Assembly (NCBI GenBank): GCA_003215795.1
Contig: QCJV01000003.1
Span: 1 to 64,000 of the forward strand
DNA: 64,000 nucleotides
Source: Prochlorococcus sp. AG-409-F19
GTDB lineage: Bacteria; Cyanobacteriota; Cyanobacteriia; PCC-6307; Cyanobiaceae
Reading direction: 5' to 3'
The position numbers were made by a program, and so were the translations under genes. The notes under the pieces are model-generated. The model was given only the letters and a program-made list of their open reading frames with translations. It was not told where the DNA came from and did not search any database. Position 1 is the stretch's first letter; each line of letters begins with the position of its first letter. Below, piece after piece: positions 1 through 10,550 of this stretch.

Positions 1-20
1 TAAAAACTTTCTAATAATTA

Positions 21-1355
21 TTACTGACGAACAAGTCCTTCATACCTCTGTGAAATCACATAAGTCTGAACTTGTTTTGCAGTATCAATGGCAACGCCCA
101 CAAGAATAAGCAAAGAGGTTGCACCCAAACCCTGAAAAGTCTGTACATTGGTGGCCCGTTCAACAGCGGCTGGCACTATAGCGACAGATCCTAAAAACAA
201 GCCTCCAAGTAGAGTCAGCCTATTTTGAACACCAGAAAGGTACTTTGCTGTAGCACTGCCAGGACGAACCCCAGGTATTGCAACGCCACCTCTTTTTAAA
301 TTTGCTGAAATGTCAACTGGATTAATGGTTAATGATGCATAGAAATATGAAAAACCAACAATTAATGCAAAAAAAGTAATTGCATAAGGCCAAGGGTTAG
401 CAGCACCAGGATTCAAAGCCCCAGAAACCTTTAATAAAAAAGGGCCAATTTTTGTGTCCTTTGCAAAATTCGCAATTGTTATAGGAAGAAAGATTAAGGC
501 AGAAGCAAAAATGATAGGCATTACCCCACCTGCATTAAGCTTCAAAGGTAAATAACTTTGACGAGTAGGCAATATAGCTGTTCCACCTATTTGTCTTTTA
601 GCACTAACAATTGGCAATTTCCTCGCACCCTCTTGAACAAAAATGATCCCAACAATGGTTATTAAAAAAACAACTAAAAGAACAATAATTCCAAAAACGT
701 CGTTTCTATCTCCAGTCTGAGCCTTTTCAATCGTAGAGCTTAATGCTTTAGGAAGAGTCGCAACAATATTCAAGAAGATAACTAGTGAAGCTCCTTGACC
801 AATGCCTTTTTCAGTAATAATTTCACTGAGCCACATGACAATAATTGACCCAGTAACCAATGCAATTGATGTTTGCATCAGGAACTGTGCATCACTCCCC
901 ATTGTGTTGTCGGCATATGGCAGAAGAATCGTTGCAAATACTAAACTTTGCATAAAGCCCCATCCAAGAGCCACGTAGCGTGTGATCTGTGCAATTTTTC
1001 TGCGCCCCGCTTCACCTTCGTTCTTTTGCAAATCTTCCAACTGAGGTAAGGCAGCGGTTAATAGCTGAATGATTATCGATGCATTAATAAAAGGAAGAAT
1101 TCCAAGTGCAAAAACCCCAAGGGTTGAAATTCCACCTCCAGTAAAAATATCTAAGAATCCTATGAGCTGGCCACCTTGCTCTATGAATTTTTGAAATTTA
1201 TCGGCATCAATGCCTGGAACAGGAATATAAATACCTAACCGGACAAATAGCAGCATCCCTAAAGTTACTAAAACCCTTCCCCTAAGTTCTTTGTTGAGGA
1301 ATAACTGGGTTATTACTTCTGATGCACTTGGGTTTCGGCCTCGAGTAACAAGCAT
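21..1355 (-). CDS. secY: Preprotein translocase subunit SecY
   Basis: Channel-forming subunit of the SecYEG translocon, which moves unfolded proteins across or into the cytoplasmic and thylakoid membranes. The 444-residue product has the family's usual length and about ten hydrophobic spans; the early FVRLGIYIPVPGID and the long GGISTLGVFALGILPFINAS segment are typical SecY. It is the last gene of the minus-strand ribosomal operon in the window, 68 bp after rplO. Only 20 bp remain before the window edge, so the next operon gene is not visible. The identification rests on family resemblance and the classical rplO-secY order. Confidence 0.97.
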   Translation of the reverse strand: MLVTRGRNPSASEVITQLFLNKELRGRVLVTLGMLLFVRLGIYIPVPGIDADKFQKFIEQGGQLIGFLDIFTGGGISTLGVFALGILPFINASIIIQLLTAALPQLEDLQKNEGEAGRRKIAQITRYVALGWGFMQSLVFATILLPYADNTMGSDAQFLMQTSIALVTGSIIVMWLSEIITEKGIGQGASLVIFLNIVATLPKALSSTIEKAQTGDRNDVFGIIVLLVVFLITIVGIIFVQEGARKLPIVSAKRQIGGTAILPTRQSYLPLKLNAGGVMPIIFASALIFLPITIANFAKDTKIGPFLLKVSGALNPGAANPWPYAITFFALIVGFSYFYASLTINPVDISANLKRGGVAIPGVRPGSATAKYLSGVQNRLTLLGGLFLGSVAIVPAAVERATNVQTFQGLGATSLLILVGVAIDTAKQVQTYVISQRYEGLVRQ

Positions 1356-1423
1356 GAACTGAAATGAAAAATATCAAGCAAATAAGTGAGATTCAATAGA
1401 AGGAATTACATATGTGATCTAAT

Positions 1424-1876
1424 TTAATCAAAAACCTTACAGGTCCCACCAGCGGCTTCTATTTTATTTCTAGCTGAGGAAGTAAATGAAGCAGCTTCAA
1501 CAGTCAATTTAACTTTCAAAGTTCCATTACCAAGGACTTTCAAGGGATACTTTGGACTAGTAACAATTCCTGCTTTAACAAGAGAATCTAAATTGACTAT
1601 TGTTCCTTCCTTGACTTGATTTAGGGACGAAACATTAATTATGGTAAAAAATTTCTGATTAATTAAAGGAAAATGTTTCAACTTAGGTACCCGTCTATAT
1701 AAAGGCATTTGTCCTCCCTCAAAGCCAGGTCTAGTTGGCCTACCAGAACGAGATTTCTGGCCTCTCATACCAAAGCCACAACTAGCTCCCTGGCCTGCGG
1801 CAATACCACGTCCTTTCCGAAGCTTCTTTTTTCTAGAGCCAGTATTTGATTTTAATGAATGAAGTCTAATAATCAT
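1424..1876 (-). CDS. rplO: 50S ribosomal protein L15
   Basis: L15 is a late-assembling 23S rRNA-binding protein of the large subunit. The 150-residue product has the basic N-terminus ([18 protein letters not shown]) and the [19 protein letters not shown] region characteristic of L15. It lies 7 bp after rpsE. The gene for L30 (rpmD), which sits between rpsE and rplO in many bacteria, is missing here, as is usual in cyanobacteria. Confidence 0.96.
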   Translation of the reverse strand: MIIRLHSLKSNTGSRKKKLRKGRGIAAGQGASCGFGMRGQKSRSGRPTRPGFEGGQMPLYRRVPKLKHFPLINQKFFTIINVSSLNQVKEGTIVNLDSLVKAGIVTSPKYPLKVLGNGTLKVKLTVEAASFTSSARNKIEAAGGTCKVFD

Positions 1877-1883
1877 AATAATT

Positions 1884-2504
1884 TCAAGAATAAATCTGCT
1901 CGAGGGATATACCTCGTTCTTTAGCAGTAGCCTTGTGAGTTCGTAATAGAGACAAAGCTACCATTGCAGCACGAGCATTATTTAAAGGTGTTTTACTTCC
2001 CAGCCTTTTTGCTAAAACATTTTTAATACCTGCAAGTTCCAAAACAGTACGAATAGAACCTCCAGCAATTACACCTGTTCCAGGAGCCGCAGGGCGAATC
2101 AGAACACTTGCTGCTCCATCTCTTCCATTTGAAAGAGTAGGAATTGAACTATTTGGAGTCAAGGGGACTTTTACTAGGTTCTTCTTTCCATCAGCAACAC
2201 CTTTACGAACTGCTCCAATTACATCTCCAGCTTTACCAACTCCAACTCCAACTTGGCCTTTCTCATTACCAACTACAACTATTGCACGAAAACTCATTTT
2301 CTTCCCTCCCTTAACGGTTTTTGAGACTCTTCTGATCTGAATCACTCTTTCTTGCCACTCAGAATCTCTTTCTTGATTTCTTCTGTCAGAACGCCTTCCA
2401 CGGCGATCACCGCCTCGATTATTCCCTCGACGTTGTTCTTGCTTGCCCTCCGAAGTTGAAGGAGCTGCAGATGATGAATTTTCTTTTGAGTTAGTTGCGG
2501 TCAT
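1884..2504 (-). CDS. rpsE: 30S ribosomal protein S5
   Basis: S5 is a small-subunit protein important for decoding accuracy. The product is 206 residues from the ATG at 2504; the open frame extends eight codons further upstream, but that would run into the end of rplR, and the chosen start gives [11 protein letters not shown] low-complexity charged N-terminal extension (about residues 1-50, rich in R, D, G and E) precedes the S5 double-stranded-RNA-binding-like domain ([18 protein letters not shown] onward) and the C-terminal domain with [13 protein letters not shown]. Such extensions are common in cyanobacterial S5. Confidence 0.95.
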   Translation of the reverse strand: MTATNSKENSSSAAPSTSEGKQEQRRGNNRGGDRRGRRSDRRNQERDSEWQERVIQIRRVSKTVKGGKKMSFRAIVVVGNEKGQVGVGVGKAGDVIGAVRKGVADGKKNLVKVPLTPNSSIPTLSNGRDGAASVLIRPAAPGTGVIAGGSIRTVLELAGIKNVLAKRLGSKTPLNNARAAMVALSLLRTHKATAKERGISLEQIYS

Positions 2505-2517
2505 TTTAAAACAATAA

Positions 2518-2886
2518 TCAGAATGCAAGACCTGCTTTACGAGCTGCCTCAGCTAGAGCCTTCACTCTGCCGTGATAAAGGCTTCCACCTCTATCAAATA
2601 CAACTTGATTGATACCCTTATCAAGAGCACGTTTTGCAAGAAGCTCCCCTACAACCGAGGAGGCTGCACAAGTGCTGGCATTAACTTTACTATTTGAGAG
2701 AACCTCCTTTTCAACTGTCGAAGCTGAGCAAAGAGTATTTTGAGCAATATCGTCAATAACTTGGGCATAAATATGGTTATTTGAGCGAAATACTGCCAAG
2801 CGAGGTCTTTCTAAGGTACCGCTTAAATAACGGCGAAGACGTTTATGACGCTTCTGAGTTTTTTGTTTACGTGAAAGAGTTGCCAT
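2518..2886 (-). CDS. rplR: 50S ribosomal protein L18
   Basis: L18 binds 5S rRNA and helps attach it to the large subunit. At 122 residues it has normal length, a basic N-terminus ([15 protein letters not shown]), the [20 protein letters not shown] strand and the C-terminal [22 protein letters not shown] motif typical of L18. It sits between rplF (30 bp upstream) and rpsE (13 bp downstream) in the conserved spc-type order. Confidence 0.96.
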   Translation of the reverse strand: MATLSRKQKTQKRHKRLRRYLSGTLERPRLAVFRSNNHIYAQVIDDIAQNTLCSASTVEKEVLSNSKVNASTCAASSVVGELLAKRALDKGINQVVFDRGGSLYHGRVKALAEAARKAGLAF

Positions 2887-2916
2887 GATTAAAAAAATAA
2901 GTAAATGAAAAGGTTT

Positions 2917-3456
2917 TTATTTCTTACCAGACTTACCTGCTTTCCTGACTATATGCTCACCAGCATATTTAATCCCTTTTCCTTTATAAGGTTCAGGTGG
3001 TCGTATAGCCCGAATTTTTGCGGCTTCATTCCCGACAAGCTCCTTATCGATCCCAGAGATAAATACATTCGTATTGCTCTCAACTTTAAAAGTAATCCCC
3101 TCAGGAGGAATAACCTCCACAGGATGACTATAGCCAGCACTCACTACAAGTTTCTTGCCTTTTACCTGGGCTCTAGAACCTACACCTACTATTTCCAACT
3201 GTTTTGAATAGCCATTACTAACTCCCTCAATCATATTTGCAACCAATGTTCTAGACAAACCATGTCGCTCTCTAGCCTTTCTCTTATCACTATCCGCAGT
3301 AACAGTAATCAATCCATCAGAGTGAGCAAGACTTACTCCTTCTGGAAGTATCCTAGTAAGTTCGCCTTTAGGGCCCTTTACAGTAATAGTTAGTCCGTCA
3401 AGAGTAACATCGACCTTCTCAGGAACTGTTATAGGTTTTTTGCCAATACGGGACAT
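2917..3456 (-). CDS. rplF: 50S ribosomal protein L6
   Basis: L6 lies near the factor-binding site of the large subunit. The product has 179 residues with the MSRIGKKPI start and the C-terminal [17 protein letters not shown] signature that are diagnostic for the family. It lies 15 bp after rpsH and 30 bp before rplR, in the usual order. Confidence 0.97.
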   Translation of the reverse strand: MSRIGKKPITVPEKVDVTLDGLTITVKGPKGELTRILPEGVSLAHSDGLITVTADSDKRKARERHGLSRTLVANMIEGVSNGYSKQLEIVGVGSRAQVKGKKLVVSAGYSHPVEVIPPEGITFKVESNTNVFISGIDKELVGNEAAKIRAIRPPEPYKGKGIKYAGEHIVRKAGKSGKK

Positions 3457-3471
3457 AATAAAAGCTCCTAA

Positions 3472-3873
3472 TTAATACACGTAACAGAGGACTTCACCAC
3501 CAACGCCCTGTTTTCGAGCATCACGGTCACTCATAACACCTTTTGATGTGGAAATAATCGCTACTCCAAGGCCACCTAAAACCTTTGGGAGGCCACGATT
3601 GTTTTTGTAAATTCTCAAGCCTGGCTTACTAACTCGTTTCATGGAACGAATTGTTGGATGGCGATGTTTGCCGCTGTACTTCAATTCTAGAACCAGTTGA
3701 GTTTTAACCCCTTGTCCCTCCTCACTAACGTGAGAAATAAAACCCTCATTTTGAAGGACTTTAGCAATACTCCTAGACATCCTTGAAGCCGGAACACGAG
3801 TCTTCTCATGTCGCTTTTCACTCGCATTTCTAATTCGAGTGAGCATGTCTGAAATTGGATCGTGATTAGCCAT
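3472..3873 (-). CDS. rpsH: 30S ribosomal protein S8
   Basis: S8 binds 16S rRNA and is central to small-subunit assembly. I use the ATG at 3873, giving 133 residues beginning [17 protein letters not shown]; a 27-codon longer frame exists but would overlap the end of rplE and does not resemble S8. The C-terminal [20 protein letters not shown] is the S8 signature. The gene starts 4 bp after the rplE stop codon, which suggests coupled translation. Confidence 0.96.
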   Translation of the reverse strand: MANHDPISDMLTRIRNASEKRHEKTRVPASRMSRSIAKVLQNEGFISHVSEEGQGVKTQLVLELKYSGKHRHPTIRSMKRVSKPGLRIYKNNRGLPKVLGGLGVAIISTSKGVMSDRDARKQGVGGEVLCYVY

Positions 3874-3877
3874 AGTT

Positions 3878-4417
3878 TCAGTTACTCCGGAAAGGCATTC
3901 CCATCTCCTTAAGAAGAGCTCGGCCCTCCTCATCGGTTCTGGCACTGGTGACAATCGTTATATCCATTCCTCGTATAGCATCAACTTTGTCAAATGAGAT
4001 TTCAGGGAAAATAAGCTGTTCTTTAACACCTAAAGTGAAATTACCCCGACCGTCAAAGCTCTTAGGACTAACCCCACGGAAATCCCTAATTCTTGGCAAA
4101 GCAAGATTTATTAATCTTTCCAAAAAAGCATACATTCTTTCTCCACGCAGAGTTACCGCACAACCAATTGGCATTCCCTGTCGGATCTTAAATCCAGCAA
4201 TTGCCTTTTTAGCTCTTGTCACAAGGGCTTTCTGACCTGTAATTGTTGACACTTCTGAGAGAGAAGCTTCTAATGCTTTGGAATTTTGAGCAGCTTCTCC
4301 TAAACCCCTATTAACATTGATCTTTAGGACTTTAGGGACTTGATGAATATTAGAAAATCCTAAATCTTTTAATAGTTTAGGTCTAATAGTCTCTCGATAA
4401 CGATTTTTGAGTGACAT
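3878..4417 (-). CDS. rplE: 50S ribosomal protein L5
   Basis: L5 binds 5S rRNA and contacts the P-site tRNA. The 179-residue product contains [15 protein letters not shown], the [19 protein letters not shown] region and the [21 protein letters not shown]-terminus of the family. An 80-bp gap separates it from rplX. The S14 gene that follows rplE in many bacteria is absent here; in cyanobacteria it usually lies elsewhere. Confidence 0.97.
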   Translation of the reverse strand: MSLKNRYRETIRPKLLKDLGFSNIHQVPKVLKINVNRGLGEAAQNSKALEASLSEVSTITGQKALVTRAKKAIAGFKIRQGMPIGCAVTLRGERMYAFLERLINLALPRIRDFRGVSPKSFDGRGNFTLGVKEQLIFPEISFDKVDAIRGMDITIVTSARTDEEGRALLKEMGMPFRSN

Positions 4418-4497
4418 AGTTGAGTTAGAAGTTAATTCTGGTCTTTGTCAGAATTGAAATTGAGAAAATGATCAAGAAGAGAAAAAGAATGAATGAA

Positions 4498-4854
4498 TTA
4501 ATCAATTAATTCACCAGTTTTCTTAAGCCGTCGTTTTTTAGAACCATCCTTGTCAATAAAAACCTCAATGCGACTTGCAACCTTTTTTTGAGTTGAATAA
4601 AACATCACATTAGATGCATGCAAAGAAGCCTCTTCAGTAACAATTCGACCTGATTCCCCTTCCTGAGTAGGCTTCAGATGACGTGTACGAAGATTGATAC
4701 CTTTAACAACTACACGATTCTCAATTGGCATGGTCTTCAACACTTCCCCTGTTTTACCTTTCTCTTTCCCATTAATGATTTGAACCGTATCACCTTTACG
4801 AATTCGCATCTTGACTGGCAAAGAAGGTTTCTTAGTCTGCTTAGCGTCTAACAC
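4498..4854 (-). CDS. rplX: 50S ribosomal protein L24
   Basis: L24 initiates large-subunit assembly by binding the 5' end of 23S rRNA. The 118-residue product carries a KOW motif ([23 protein letters not shown]) after a short extension of about 15 residues. The start at 4854 directly abuts the rplN stop codon with no spacing. Confidence 0.95.
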   Translation of the reverse strand: MLDAKQTKKPSLPVKMRIRKGDTVQIINGKEKGKTGEVLKTMPIENRVVVKGINLRTRHLKPTQEGESGRIVTEEASLHASNVMFYSTQKKVASRIEVFIDKDGSKKRRLKKTGELID

Positions 4855-5220
4855 TTAAATCACCTCCGGGGCTAAAGATACAATTTTCGTGAAGTTTCGT
4901 TCACGTAGTTCGCGAGCAACAGGTCCAAAAACCCTTGTTCCTCTGGGATTTTTATCTTCATTAATCAAAACAGCCGCATTATCATCGAATCGAATTGAAT
5001 TACCTGTATCCCTCCTCAAAGTTGCTTTAGTTCGAACTACTACTGCCTTCACAACATCTGATTTTTTAACCCCCATATTTGGCACGGCATCCTTAACTGC
5101 AGCAACAATTACATCACCAACATGGGCATATCTACGATTAGAGCCTAGGACACGAATGCATTGCAGACGTTTGGCACCACTATTATCTGCAACAGTGAGA
5201 AAAGTCTCTTGCTGAATCAT
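4855..5220 (-). CDS. rplN: 50S ribosomal protein L14
   Basis: L14 forms part of the subunit interface. The 121-residue product opens [20 protein letters not shown] and carries the L14 signature around [20 protein letters not shown]. Its start overlaps the rpsQ stop by 4 bp, a common translational-coupling arrangement, and its stop abuts rplX. Confidence 0.97.
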   Translation of the reverse strand: MIQQETFLTVADNSGAKRLQCIRVLGSNRRYAHVGDVIVAAVKDAVPNMGVKKSDVVKAVVVRTKATLRRDTGNSIRFDDNAAVLINEDKNPRGTRVFGPVARELRERNFTKIVSLAPEVI

Positions 5221-5486
5221 TTGCCAACCTCCTTAGTCTCTTGATTAGTTGTTCTTAAAACTTCTGCAACCGACCATCTTTTTGTTGCACTCAAAGGCCT
5301 TGTTTCAGTAATACGAACCCTGTCTCCAACTTTGCAATTATTTGCCTCATCGTGAGCCTTATATCGAGTTGTTCTACTAACTGTCTTCTGATAGATAGGA
5401 TGCGGGAAACGGTTCTCAACCGCTACAACCACTGTCTTATCCATCTTGTCACTAACAACAGTGCCTAACCTTTCCTTGAGAGCCAT
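5217..5486 (-). CDS. rpsQ: 30S ribosomal protein S17
   Basis: S17 is an early 16S rRNA-binding protein with an OB fold. The 89-residue product has the family motifs [17 protein letters not shown] and the late [19 protein letters not shown]. It lies 20 bp after rpmC and overlaps rplN by 4 bp. Confidence 0.96.
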   Translation of the reverse strand: MALKERLGTVVSDKMDKTVVVAVENRFPHPIYQKTVSRTTRYKAHDEANNCKVGDRVRITETRPLSATKRWSVAEVLRTTNQETKEVGK

Positions 5487-5506
5487 GATTTTAAAGATTT
5501 TCGATT

Positions 5507-5713
5507 TTAAGTTTTGGAGCGACTACGCTCGCCCTGAGCAGTTAAAAGCTGTGCAAGCTGGACACGAGCTCTCTTGAAACGATGAGTTTCACTGAGCTGC
5601 CTAGTTGCTAATTGAAAGCGAAGATCAAATAATTCACGACGGGTAAGATCGATCTTTTCTTTAATCTCGCTGTCAGATAATTTGCCAACATCTAACTTTT
5701 CTAAGTCAGCCAT
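5507..5713 (-). CDS. rpmC: 50S ribosomal protein L29
   Basis: L29 is a small protein near the peptide exit tunnel. I take the ATG at 5713, giving 68 residues starting [17 protein letters not shown]; the longer open frame overlaps the end of rplP and looks spurious. The family motif [23 protein letters not shown] is present at about residues 28-50. It lies 4 bp after rplP. Confidence 0.94.
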   Translation of the reverse strand: MADLEKLDVGKLSDSEIKEKIDLTRRELFDLRFQLATRQLSETHRFKRARVQLAQLLTAQGERSRSKT

Positions 5714-5717
5714 AATT

Positions 5718-6248
5718 TTAAGACTCCGAAGTAGTGACAGATGCGGTATCAGCCTGAGGAGCTGGTTCAGCCTCATTCAAAGAATTGGCTGATGATTTAG
5801 GAGGGGCCTTACCAACTTGAGTCGGCTTTTGACCTTCTTCCAATCCAATAAACTTTGTTTTAATTGGGAGTTTGTATTGAGCTAAGCGCATTGCTTCCTT
5901 AGCAATTTCCTCAGTAATATCTTCGCCACCCATTTCAAAAAGTACTCGACCAGGTTTAACAACAGCAACCCAAAACTCAGGGTTACCTTTACCTGAACCC
6001 ATTCGAGTCTCAGCAGGCCTCATTGTAACTGGTTTGTCAGGAAAAATGCGAATCCAGATCTGGCCGCCGCGCTTAACGTAACGAGTCATAGCCCGTCTAC
6101 TTGCTTCAATCTGTCTTGAAGTAAGCCATCCACATTCTTGAGCCTGTAAAGCAAACTCACCAAAAGCAATTTTATTGCCTCTAGTTGCGACTCCTCTCAT
6201 ACGGCCGCGTTGTTGCTTACGAAATTTGGTGCGTTTTGGACTAAGCAT
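5718..6248 (-). CDS. rplP: 50S ribosomal protein L16
   Basis: L16 organises the aminoacyl-tRNA and peptidyl-transferase region. The product opens [19 protein letters not shown] and contains the [20 protein letters not shown] and [18 protein letters not shown] motifs. At 176 residues it is longer than the usual 136-160 because of a C-terminal tail rich in Ala, Ser, Pro and acidic residues, which is probably disordered. Confidence 0.96.
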   Translation of the reverse strand: MLSPKRTKFRKQQRGRMRGVATRGNKIAFGEFALQAQECGWLTSRQIEASRRAMTRYVKRGGQIWIRIFPDKPVTMRPAETRMGSGKGNPEFWVAVVKPGRVLFEMGGEDITEEIAKEAMRLAQYKLPIKTKFIGLEEGQKPTQVGKAPPKSSANSLNEAEPAPQADTASVTTSES

Positions 6249-6261
6249 GGTTTATACCTCC

Positions 6262-6993
6262 TTATTTGCTTTCATTGGATCTGTCCTCAAATTGTTGAGG
6301 CCTTCGATTACCTTTTCGTCGAGGACTAGCCCCAACAGGTAAAGGTTGATCTTCTTTAGACAAAACTTCGCCTTTAAAAACCCAGACCTTTATTCCCAAA
6401 ACACCATAAGTAGTATTGGCAGTTTTATTTGCATAATCAATCTCTGCTCTCAAAGTATGCAATGGAACACGTCCCTCTCTGGTCCATTCAGAACGAGCAA
6501 TTTCTGCTCCATTCAAACGGCCTCCTACCTGGATTTTCAGACCAAGAACCCCTGCTCTTTGGGCTCTTTGCACGGCCATACGAATTGTTCTACGAAAGGC
6601 AACTCTTTTCTCAAGTTGCTGCGCAATATATTCGGCTAGGAGATGAGCATCTGCATCAACTCTTTCAATTTCAACAACATTAATGCGAACTTGTCTACTT
6701 CGATCACCAATTGTTTTTTGAATGCCGGATCTTAGCTCTTCTATGCCACTACCTTGACGACCAACTATGACCCCAGGACGGGCAGTTTTAAGTTCTACCT
6801 CTAGTTGATCAGCTTTACGAGCTATCAAAACATCACTTATGCCAGCAGCACCATATTTCTTCTGAATAAACACCCTGATCCTGTCATCCTCCTGCAGAAG
6901 CAAAGGATATGTTTTGCTTGATGCATACCAACGAGAACGATGCTCTTGGGTAATTCCAAGCCGTAAACCATTTGGATGTATTTTATGTCCCAT
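6262..6993 (-). CDS. rpsC: 30S ribosomal protein S3
   Basis: S3 lines the mRNA entry channel. The 243-residue product has the [14 protein letters not shown] start, a KH domain with the GxxG loop in [15 protein letters not shown], and the C-terminal S3 domain ([21 protein letters not shown]). The start codon shares one base with the end of rplV. The basic tail ([18 protein letters not shown]) is normal. Confidence 0.97.
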   Translation of the reverse strand: MGHKIHPNGLRLGITQEHRSRWYASSKTYPLLLQEDDRIRVFIQKKYGAAGISDVLIARKADQLEVELKTARPGVIVGRQGSGIEELRSGIQKTIGDRSRQVRINVVEIERVDADAHLLAEYIAQQLEKRVAFRRTIRMAVQRAQRAGVLGLKIQVGGRLNGAEIARSEWTREGRVPLHTLRAEIDYANKTANTTYGVLGIKVWVFKGEVLSKEDQPLPVGASPRRKGNRRPQQFEDRSNESK

Positions 6994-7367
6994 CAGTCAG
7001 AAGCCTCCGTGCTGGATGATCCAGTTGAAGGAGCCACAGCAATACTGATATGGCATGTTTGTTTTTTAATTGCAAAGGCCCTCCCTTGAGCTCTTGGCCG
7101 ATAGCGTTTCATAGAAGGTCCCATATCAGCCGAAGCAGTTTTAATAAATAATGAGGATGGATCCAACCCAAGATTATTCTCAGCATTAGCAACAGCTGAC
7201 CTAAGAACTTTGGTTATTGGACCTGTTGAACGATAAGGCATGAACTCAAGCATAATCAAAGCATCTCGATAGCTTCTACCTCGAATTTGATCTAAAACTC
7301 GACGAACCTTGGACGCCGAACCTCGAATATAACGTCCATGAGCCTGAGCAAGTGGTGAATCAGTCAT
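6993..7367 (-). CDS. rplV: 50S ribosomal protein L22
   Basis: L22 lines the nascent peptide tunnel with its long beta-hairpin. The 124-residue product shows [21 protein letters not shown] and the hairpin signature [23 protein letters not shown]. It ends with a short Ser/Thr-rich tail. It abuts rpsS upstream and shares one base with rpsC downstream. Confidence 0.96.
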   Translation of the reverse strand: MTDSPLAQAHGRYIRGSASKVRRVLDQIRGRSYRDALIMLEFMPYRSTGPITKVLRSAVANAENNLGLDPSSLFIKTASADMGPSMKRYRPRAQGRAFAIKKQTCHISIAVAPSTGSSSTEASD

Positions 7368-7643
7368 TTAACGACCTCCTTTTTTGTCTTTCATATGGCC
7401 TCTATATGTTCTTGTAGGAGCAAACTCTCCTAATTTGTGACCAACCATTTGCTCAGTAATAAAAACCGGAACATGAGATTTGCCATTGTGAACAGCAATA
7501 GTGTGCCCAATCATAATTGGAAGAATTGTTGATGCCCTTGACCAAGTTTTAATGACTGATTTGTCATCATTACTATTTTGTTTTTCAACCTTTTGAAGAA
7601 GGCTGGCGGCAATAAAAGGGCCTTTTTTAAGTGAACGTCCCAT
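7368..7643 (-). CDS. rpsS: 30S ribosomal protein S19
   Basis: S19 forms part of the head of the small subunit. The 91-residue product is nearly canonical, with [16 protein letters not shown], the [24 protein letters not shown] core and the [16 protein letters not shown] signature. It lies 35 bp after rplB and directly abuts rplV. Confidence 0.97.
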   Translation of the reverse strand: MGRSLKKGPFIAASLLQKVEKQNSNDDKSVIKTWSRASTILPIMIGHTIAVHNGKSHVPVFITEQMVGHKLGEFAPTRTYRGHMKDKKGGR

Positions 7644-7678
7644 TGAGAATTAAGAGAAATACATGACGATGAAGAACA

Positions 7679-8542
7679 TCAAGAATCACGCCCTCCTCGA
7701 CTCCGCTTGGAGACTCGACGACGTTTCCTAACAACAAACCTATTACTAGGTTTATTACGCCTGCGGGTTTTCAAGCCTAGCGCTGGTTTACCCCAAGGAG
7801 TGACAGGGCCAGCTCGGCCAACTGGTGCACGTCCCTCTCCACCACCATGAGGGTGATCGCAAGGGTTCATAACACTTCCTCGAACTTGCGGCCTTCTACC
7901 CAGCCATCTTTTTCTACCTGCTTTACCTAGACTAGTATTACGAATCTCTGAATTGCCAACTTCTCCGAGCGTTGCATAGCACTCGCACCTTACAAGCCTA
8001 ACTTCAGTAGAAGGTAATTTCAACGCCACATACTCTCCTTCCTTAGCCATAACCTGAGCACTCGCGCCAGCCGAGCGAACCATTTGTCCACCTCGACCTG
8101 GATAAAGTTCAACACAATGAACACTAGAACCTAAGGGGATAGCAGATAAAGGCATTGCATTCCCAGTCTCAAAAGGAACACTTGAACCTGAAATAACCTC
8201 CTGACCAACACTGATTCCAGCAGGAGCCAAAATATACCGCTTTTCACCATCTTTATAAAAAAGCAATGCTAAGCGAGCATTACGATGAGGATCATAGTGA
8301 ATGGCTGCGATCTTGGCCGGGATGTCATGTTTATTCCGACGAAAATCTACAAGTCTATACTGCCTTTTATGACCGCCACCACGATGACGACAAGTAATCA
8401 CACCTCGATTATTTCTTCCCTTGAGACGGTGCTTTGAAACAACCAAAGATTTCTCAGGTTTACTGCCCGTAACTTCGCTAAAATTAGTTACTACTCTTGT
8501 ACGAGTACCAGGGGTATAAGGACGGAAAGTACGAATTGCCAT
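7679..8542 (-). CDS. rplB: 50S ribosomal protein L2
   Basis: L2 is essential for subunit association and peptidyl-transferase activity. The ATG at 8542 gives 287 residues starting [18 protein letters not shown]; the frame runs 20 codons further upstream but that part overlaps rplW. The C-terminal signature [18 protein letters not shown] contains the conserved histidine implicated in the active centre. It starts 4 bp after the rplW stop. Confidence 0.97.
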   Translation of the reverse strand: MAIRTFRPYTPGTRTRVVTNFSEVTGSKPEKSLVVSKHRLKGRNNRGVITCRHRGGGHKRQYRLVDFRRNKHDIPAKIAAIHYDPHRNARLALLFYKDGEKRYILAPAGISVGQEVISGSSVPFETGNAMPLSAIPLGSSVHCVELYPGRGGQMVRSAGASAQVMAKEGEYVALKLPSTEVRLVRCECYATLGEVGNSEIRNTSLGKAGRKRWLGRRPQVRGSVMNPCDHPHGGGEGRAPVGRAGPVTPWGKPALGLKTRRRNKPSNRFVVRKRRRVSKRSRGGRDS

Positions 8543-8546
8543 TTTT

Positions 8547-8855
8547 TTAACCTTCAGAATCAGGGAACAATTGAATTGAATTGCCTTCAGCCAATCTGAC
8601 AATTGCCTTCTTTACTTGGGCTCTTTTACCAGAAAAGCGCCCTACTCGCCTGCTTCGCCTAGGGGGATTCATAGTACTAATACCAATGACTTTGACATCA
8701 AACATTTGTTCAACTGCTGCCTTGATATCTGGTTTTGCAGCACGGTGATCAACCTCAAAGGTGTACTGATTAAGATCAAGCCCTCTAGTGGCCTTTTCTG
8801 TAATCAAAGGACGACGAATTACGTCTGCAAGGCGATCTTTAAACATTTCAGTCAT
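8547..8855 (-). CDS. rplW: 50S ribosomal protein L23
   Basis: L23 sits at the tunnel exit and docks trigger factor and SRP. Two ATGs are available. The one at 8855 lies 9 bases after a perfect AGGAGG, whereas the one at 8861 is only 3 bases from it, so I choose 8855 (102 residues, [20 protein letters not shown]). The motif [20 protein letters not shown] is typical. It overlaps the end of rplD by 8 bp. Confidence 0.95.
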   Translation of the reverse strand: MTEMFKDRLADVIRRPLITEKATRGLDLNQYTFEVDHRAAKPDIKAAVEQMFDVKVIGISTMNPPRRSRRVGRFSGKRAQVKKAIVRLAEGNSIQLFPDSEG

Positions 8856-9483
8856 TACCATATACCTCCTGAATTTTTCCTAAAGCGTCTTCGCCAATAA
8901 TCAACGAATTCGCATTCAGTAAATCAAAGACATTTAAATGATCTGCCCCAATTAACTTAACCTTTTCTAAATTCCTTACAGATTTTTTAATCGTCTCTGA
9001 AGGTTCAGAAAGAATAATCAATACTTTGGAATTTGGAGCAATACCTAAACGGACCAAGAAATCCTGAATTTCCCGAGTTTTAGGGACTTTAATATCACTC
9101 CCAAAATCCTTGATGGCAATTACATCTTCAACCCTTGCCATTAAAGCAGTCCTTAAGGCTAAACGTCTCTCTTTCTTATTCATACCAAGATTATATTTCC
9201 TTGGTTTTGGACCGAAAATAATACCTCCGCCTGGTCTCAATGGTGTTCGAATAGAGCCTTGTCTCGCTCTCCCAGTACCCTTTTGCTTATAAGGCTTACG
9301 ACCACCACCTCGAACTTCTGCTCTAGTCAAAGTACTTGCGGTACCCTGACGAGCATGTGCCTGCTGACGTAATACAGCTCTATGCATTAAATCAACAGCA
9401 GAGCTTTCCTTAGCAACCTTCAAATCAAGGGTTGCCTTTCCAGCTTCCTTCCCCTGCCAATCGAGAACAGAACAATTAGCCAT
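8848..9483 (-). CDS. rplD: 50S ribosomal protein L4
   Basis: L4 binds 23S rRNA and its loop reaches the exit tunnel; in some bacteria it also represses its own operon. The 211-residue product has the loop signature [19 protein letters not shown] and the [20 protein letters not shown] segment. Its start shares one base with the end of rplC. Confidence 0.96.
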   Translation of the reverse strand: MANCSVLDWQGKEAGKATLDLKVAKESSAVDLMHRAVLRQQAHARQGTASTLTRAEVRGGGRKPYKQKGTGRARQGSIRTPLRPGGGIIFGPKPRKYNLGMNKKERRLALRTALMARVEDVIAIKDFGSDIKVPKTREIQDFLVRLGIAPNSKVLIILSEPSETIKKSVRNLEKVKLIGADHLNVFDLLNANSLIIGEDALGKIQEVYGND

Positions 9484-10139
9484 TACTTATCTCCTCCTAT
9501 AGCGGTCGAACCGACACGGTTAGCAGGTCGGATATTCAGTAAAGATCCAGGTTTACCTGGTAAAGAACCCTTAATAACTAAAAGATTGTGATCACTGTCG
9601 ATTTTCATAATCTTTAACCCTCTAGTTGTAATTTTTTTACCTCCATAACGTCCTGCCATTCTTTTACCTGGATAAATCCTTCCTGGAGTAGTACCTGCAC
9701 CAGTAGAACCAGGCTCACGATGGTTTTTAGAACCATGACTCATTGGACCTCGACTGAAACCATGCCTCTTTTGATAACCCGCAAAGCCTCTCCCCATACT
9801 GGTTCCACTAACATCTACTTTCTGACCAGGCTGAAAATTCTCAACTGTAATTTGAGCTCCTAGTTCATAGTGTTCCAAATCGTCGACTCGATATTCGCGT
9901 ATATACCGAAGAAGCTCTTCACCCGACTTCGAAAGGTGACCTTGGGAAGGCTTATTCACCAACTTCTCTCGAACAGCACCAAAAGCAATCTGAATTGCTG
10001 AATAACCATCAGTTGCTGCACTTTTAATTTGTGTAATGCGGCAAGGTCCAGCCTGTACCAATGTGACAGGAACAGACCTTCCATCATCGTCAAAGAACTG
10101 AGACATACCCAGCTTTTTGCCTAAAATGCCAATTGACAT
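9483..10139 (-). CDS. rplC: 50S ribosomal protein L3
   Basis: L3 is an early assembly protein near the peptidyl-transferase centre. The 218-residue product opens [20 protein letters not shown] and carries the central loop [20 protein letters not shown] with the glutamine that is methylated in E. coli L3. It is the first gene of this operon here; rpsJ, which precedes rplC in E. coli, is not present and in cyanobacteria lies with the str genes. Confidence 0.97.
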   Translation of the reverse strand: MSIGILGKKLGMSQFFDDDGRSVPVTLVQAGPCRITQIKSAATDGYSAIQIAFGAVREKLVNKPSQGHLSKSGEELLRYIREYRVDDLEHYELGAQITVENFQPGQKVDVSGTSMGRGFAGYQKRHGFSRGPMSHGSKNHREPGSTGAGTTPGRIYPGKRMAGRYGGKKITTRGLKIMKIDSDHNLLVIKGSLPGKPGSLLNIRPANRVGSTAIGGDK

Positions 10140-10319
10140 AAATTCCGTGGAGCCAGCTTGTTAAATCAATTCCAACCAATTTAAGAAGGATAATTGATGT
10201 TTTTTGACTGATTTAGTTAAAAAACCCTAAAAAATAACCAAAAAATCAAACCTAAAAGCTAGGAATTGAAAATAATTCTTCGGATAGGGCTAGCAAGAAA
10301 TCAGATGGTTGAGACTTAT

Positions 10320-10340
10320 TCGAATTAAAAAATAATTCGA
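10320..10340 (-). promoter_or_regulatory. Hairpin in the rplC-operon leader region
   Basis: TCGAATTA (10320-10327) and TAATTCGA (10333-10340) form a perfect 8-bp inverted repeat around an A5 loop. It lies about 180 bp upstream of the rplC start codon on the transcribed side of the ribosomal operon. Whether it is in the transcript or upstream of the promoter is not known. It has no T-tract on the minus strand, so it is not a simple terminator. Confidence 0.35.
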
Positions 10341-10362
10341 TTAGTTTCTCGACAAAACAACG

Positions 10363-10461
10363 CTAAAAGCCTTGCTGTACAAACCAAGAGAGATCCAACG
10401 CAATCGCTGGAACTGCTTTGTCTTCTGGAGGCCCGGCTAGCGTACGGGCACAGATAAACAC
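10363..10461 (-). CDS. Possible 32-residue leader ORF upstream of rplC
   Basis: A GTG-initiated frame of 32 codons (begins MFICARTLAGPPEDKAVPAI) ends about 220 bp before rplC on the same strand. It coincides with a patch that is distinctly GC-richer than its surroundings. No Shine-Dalgarno sequence precedes the GTG. It may be a leader peptide, a remnant of an older gene, or chance. No family is recognised. Confidence 0.2.
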   Translation of the reverse strand: MFICARTLAGPPEDKAVPAIALDLSWFVQQGF

Positions 10462-10550
10462 CGCAAGTTAATAGAATACACTAACGACCCCCCCTAAAAA
10501 CTTCCTCATTTTGCTGTCACACTCAATAAATAACGTGATTTAATTGAAAT

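Larger units (their letters stand above)
10140..10550. other. Divergent intergenic region, rplC / ndhN
   Basis: A 411-bp region between the divergent ribosomal operon and ndhN must hold both promoters. Most of it is AT-rich. Two inverted repeats stand out: an 8-bp stem with A5 loop at 10320-10340 and a GC-rich 5-bp stem (GCCCG/CGGGC, loop of 9) at 10431-10449. A 32-codon frame (10363-10461, minus) lies in the rplC leader. I could not assign a convincing -35/-10 pair by eye. Confidence 0.6.

Noticed and set aside
2905..3207. Plus-strand frame opposite rplF
   Set aside because: Shadow of rplF, a conserved ribosomal protein gene; no signature of its own.
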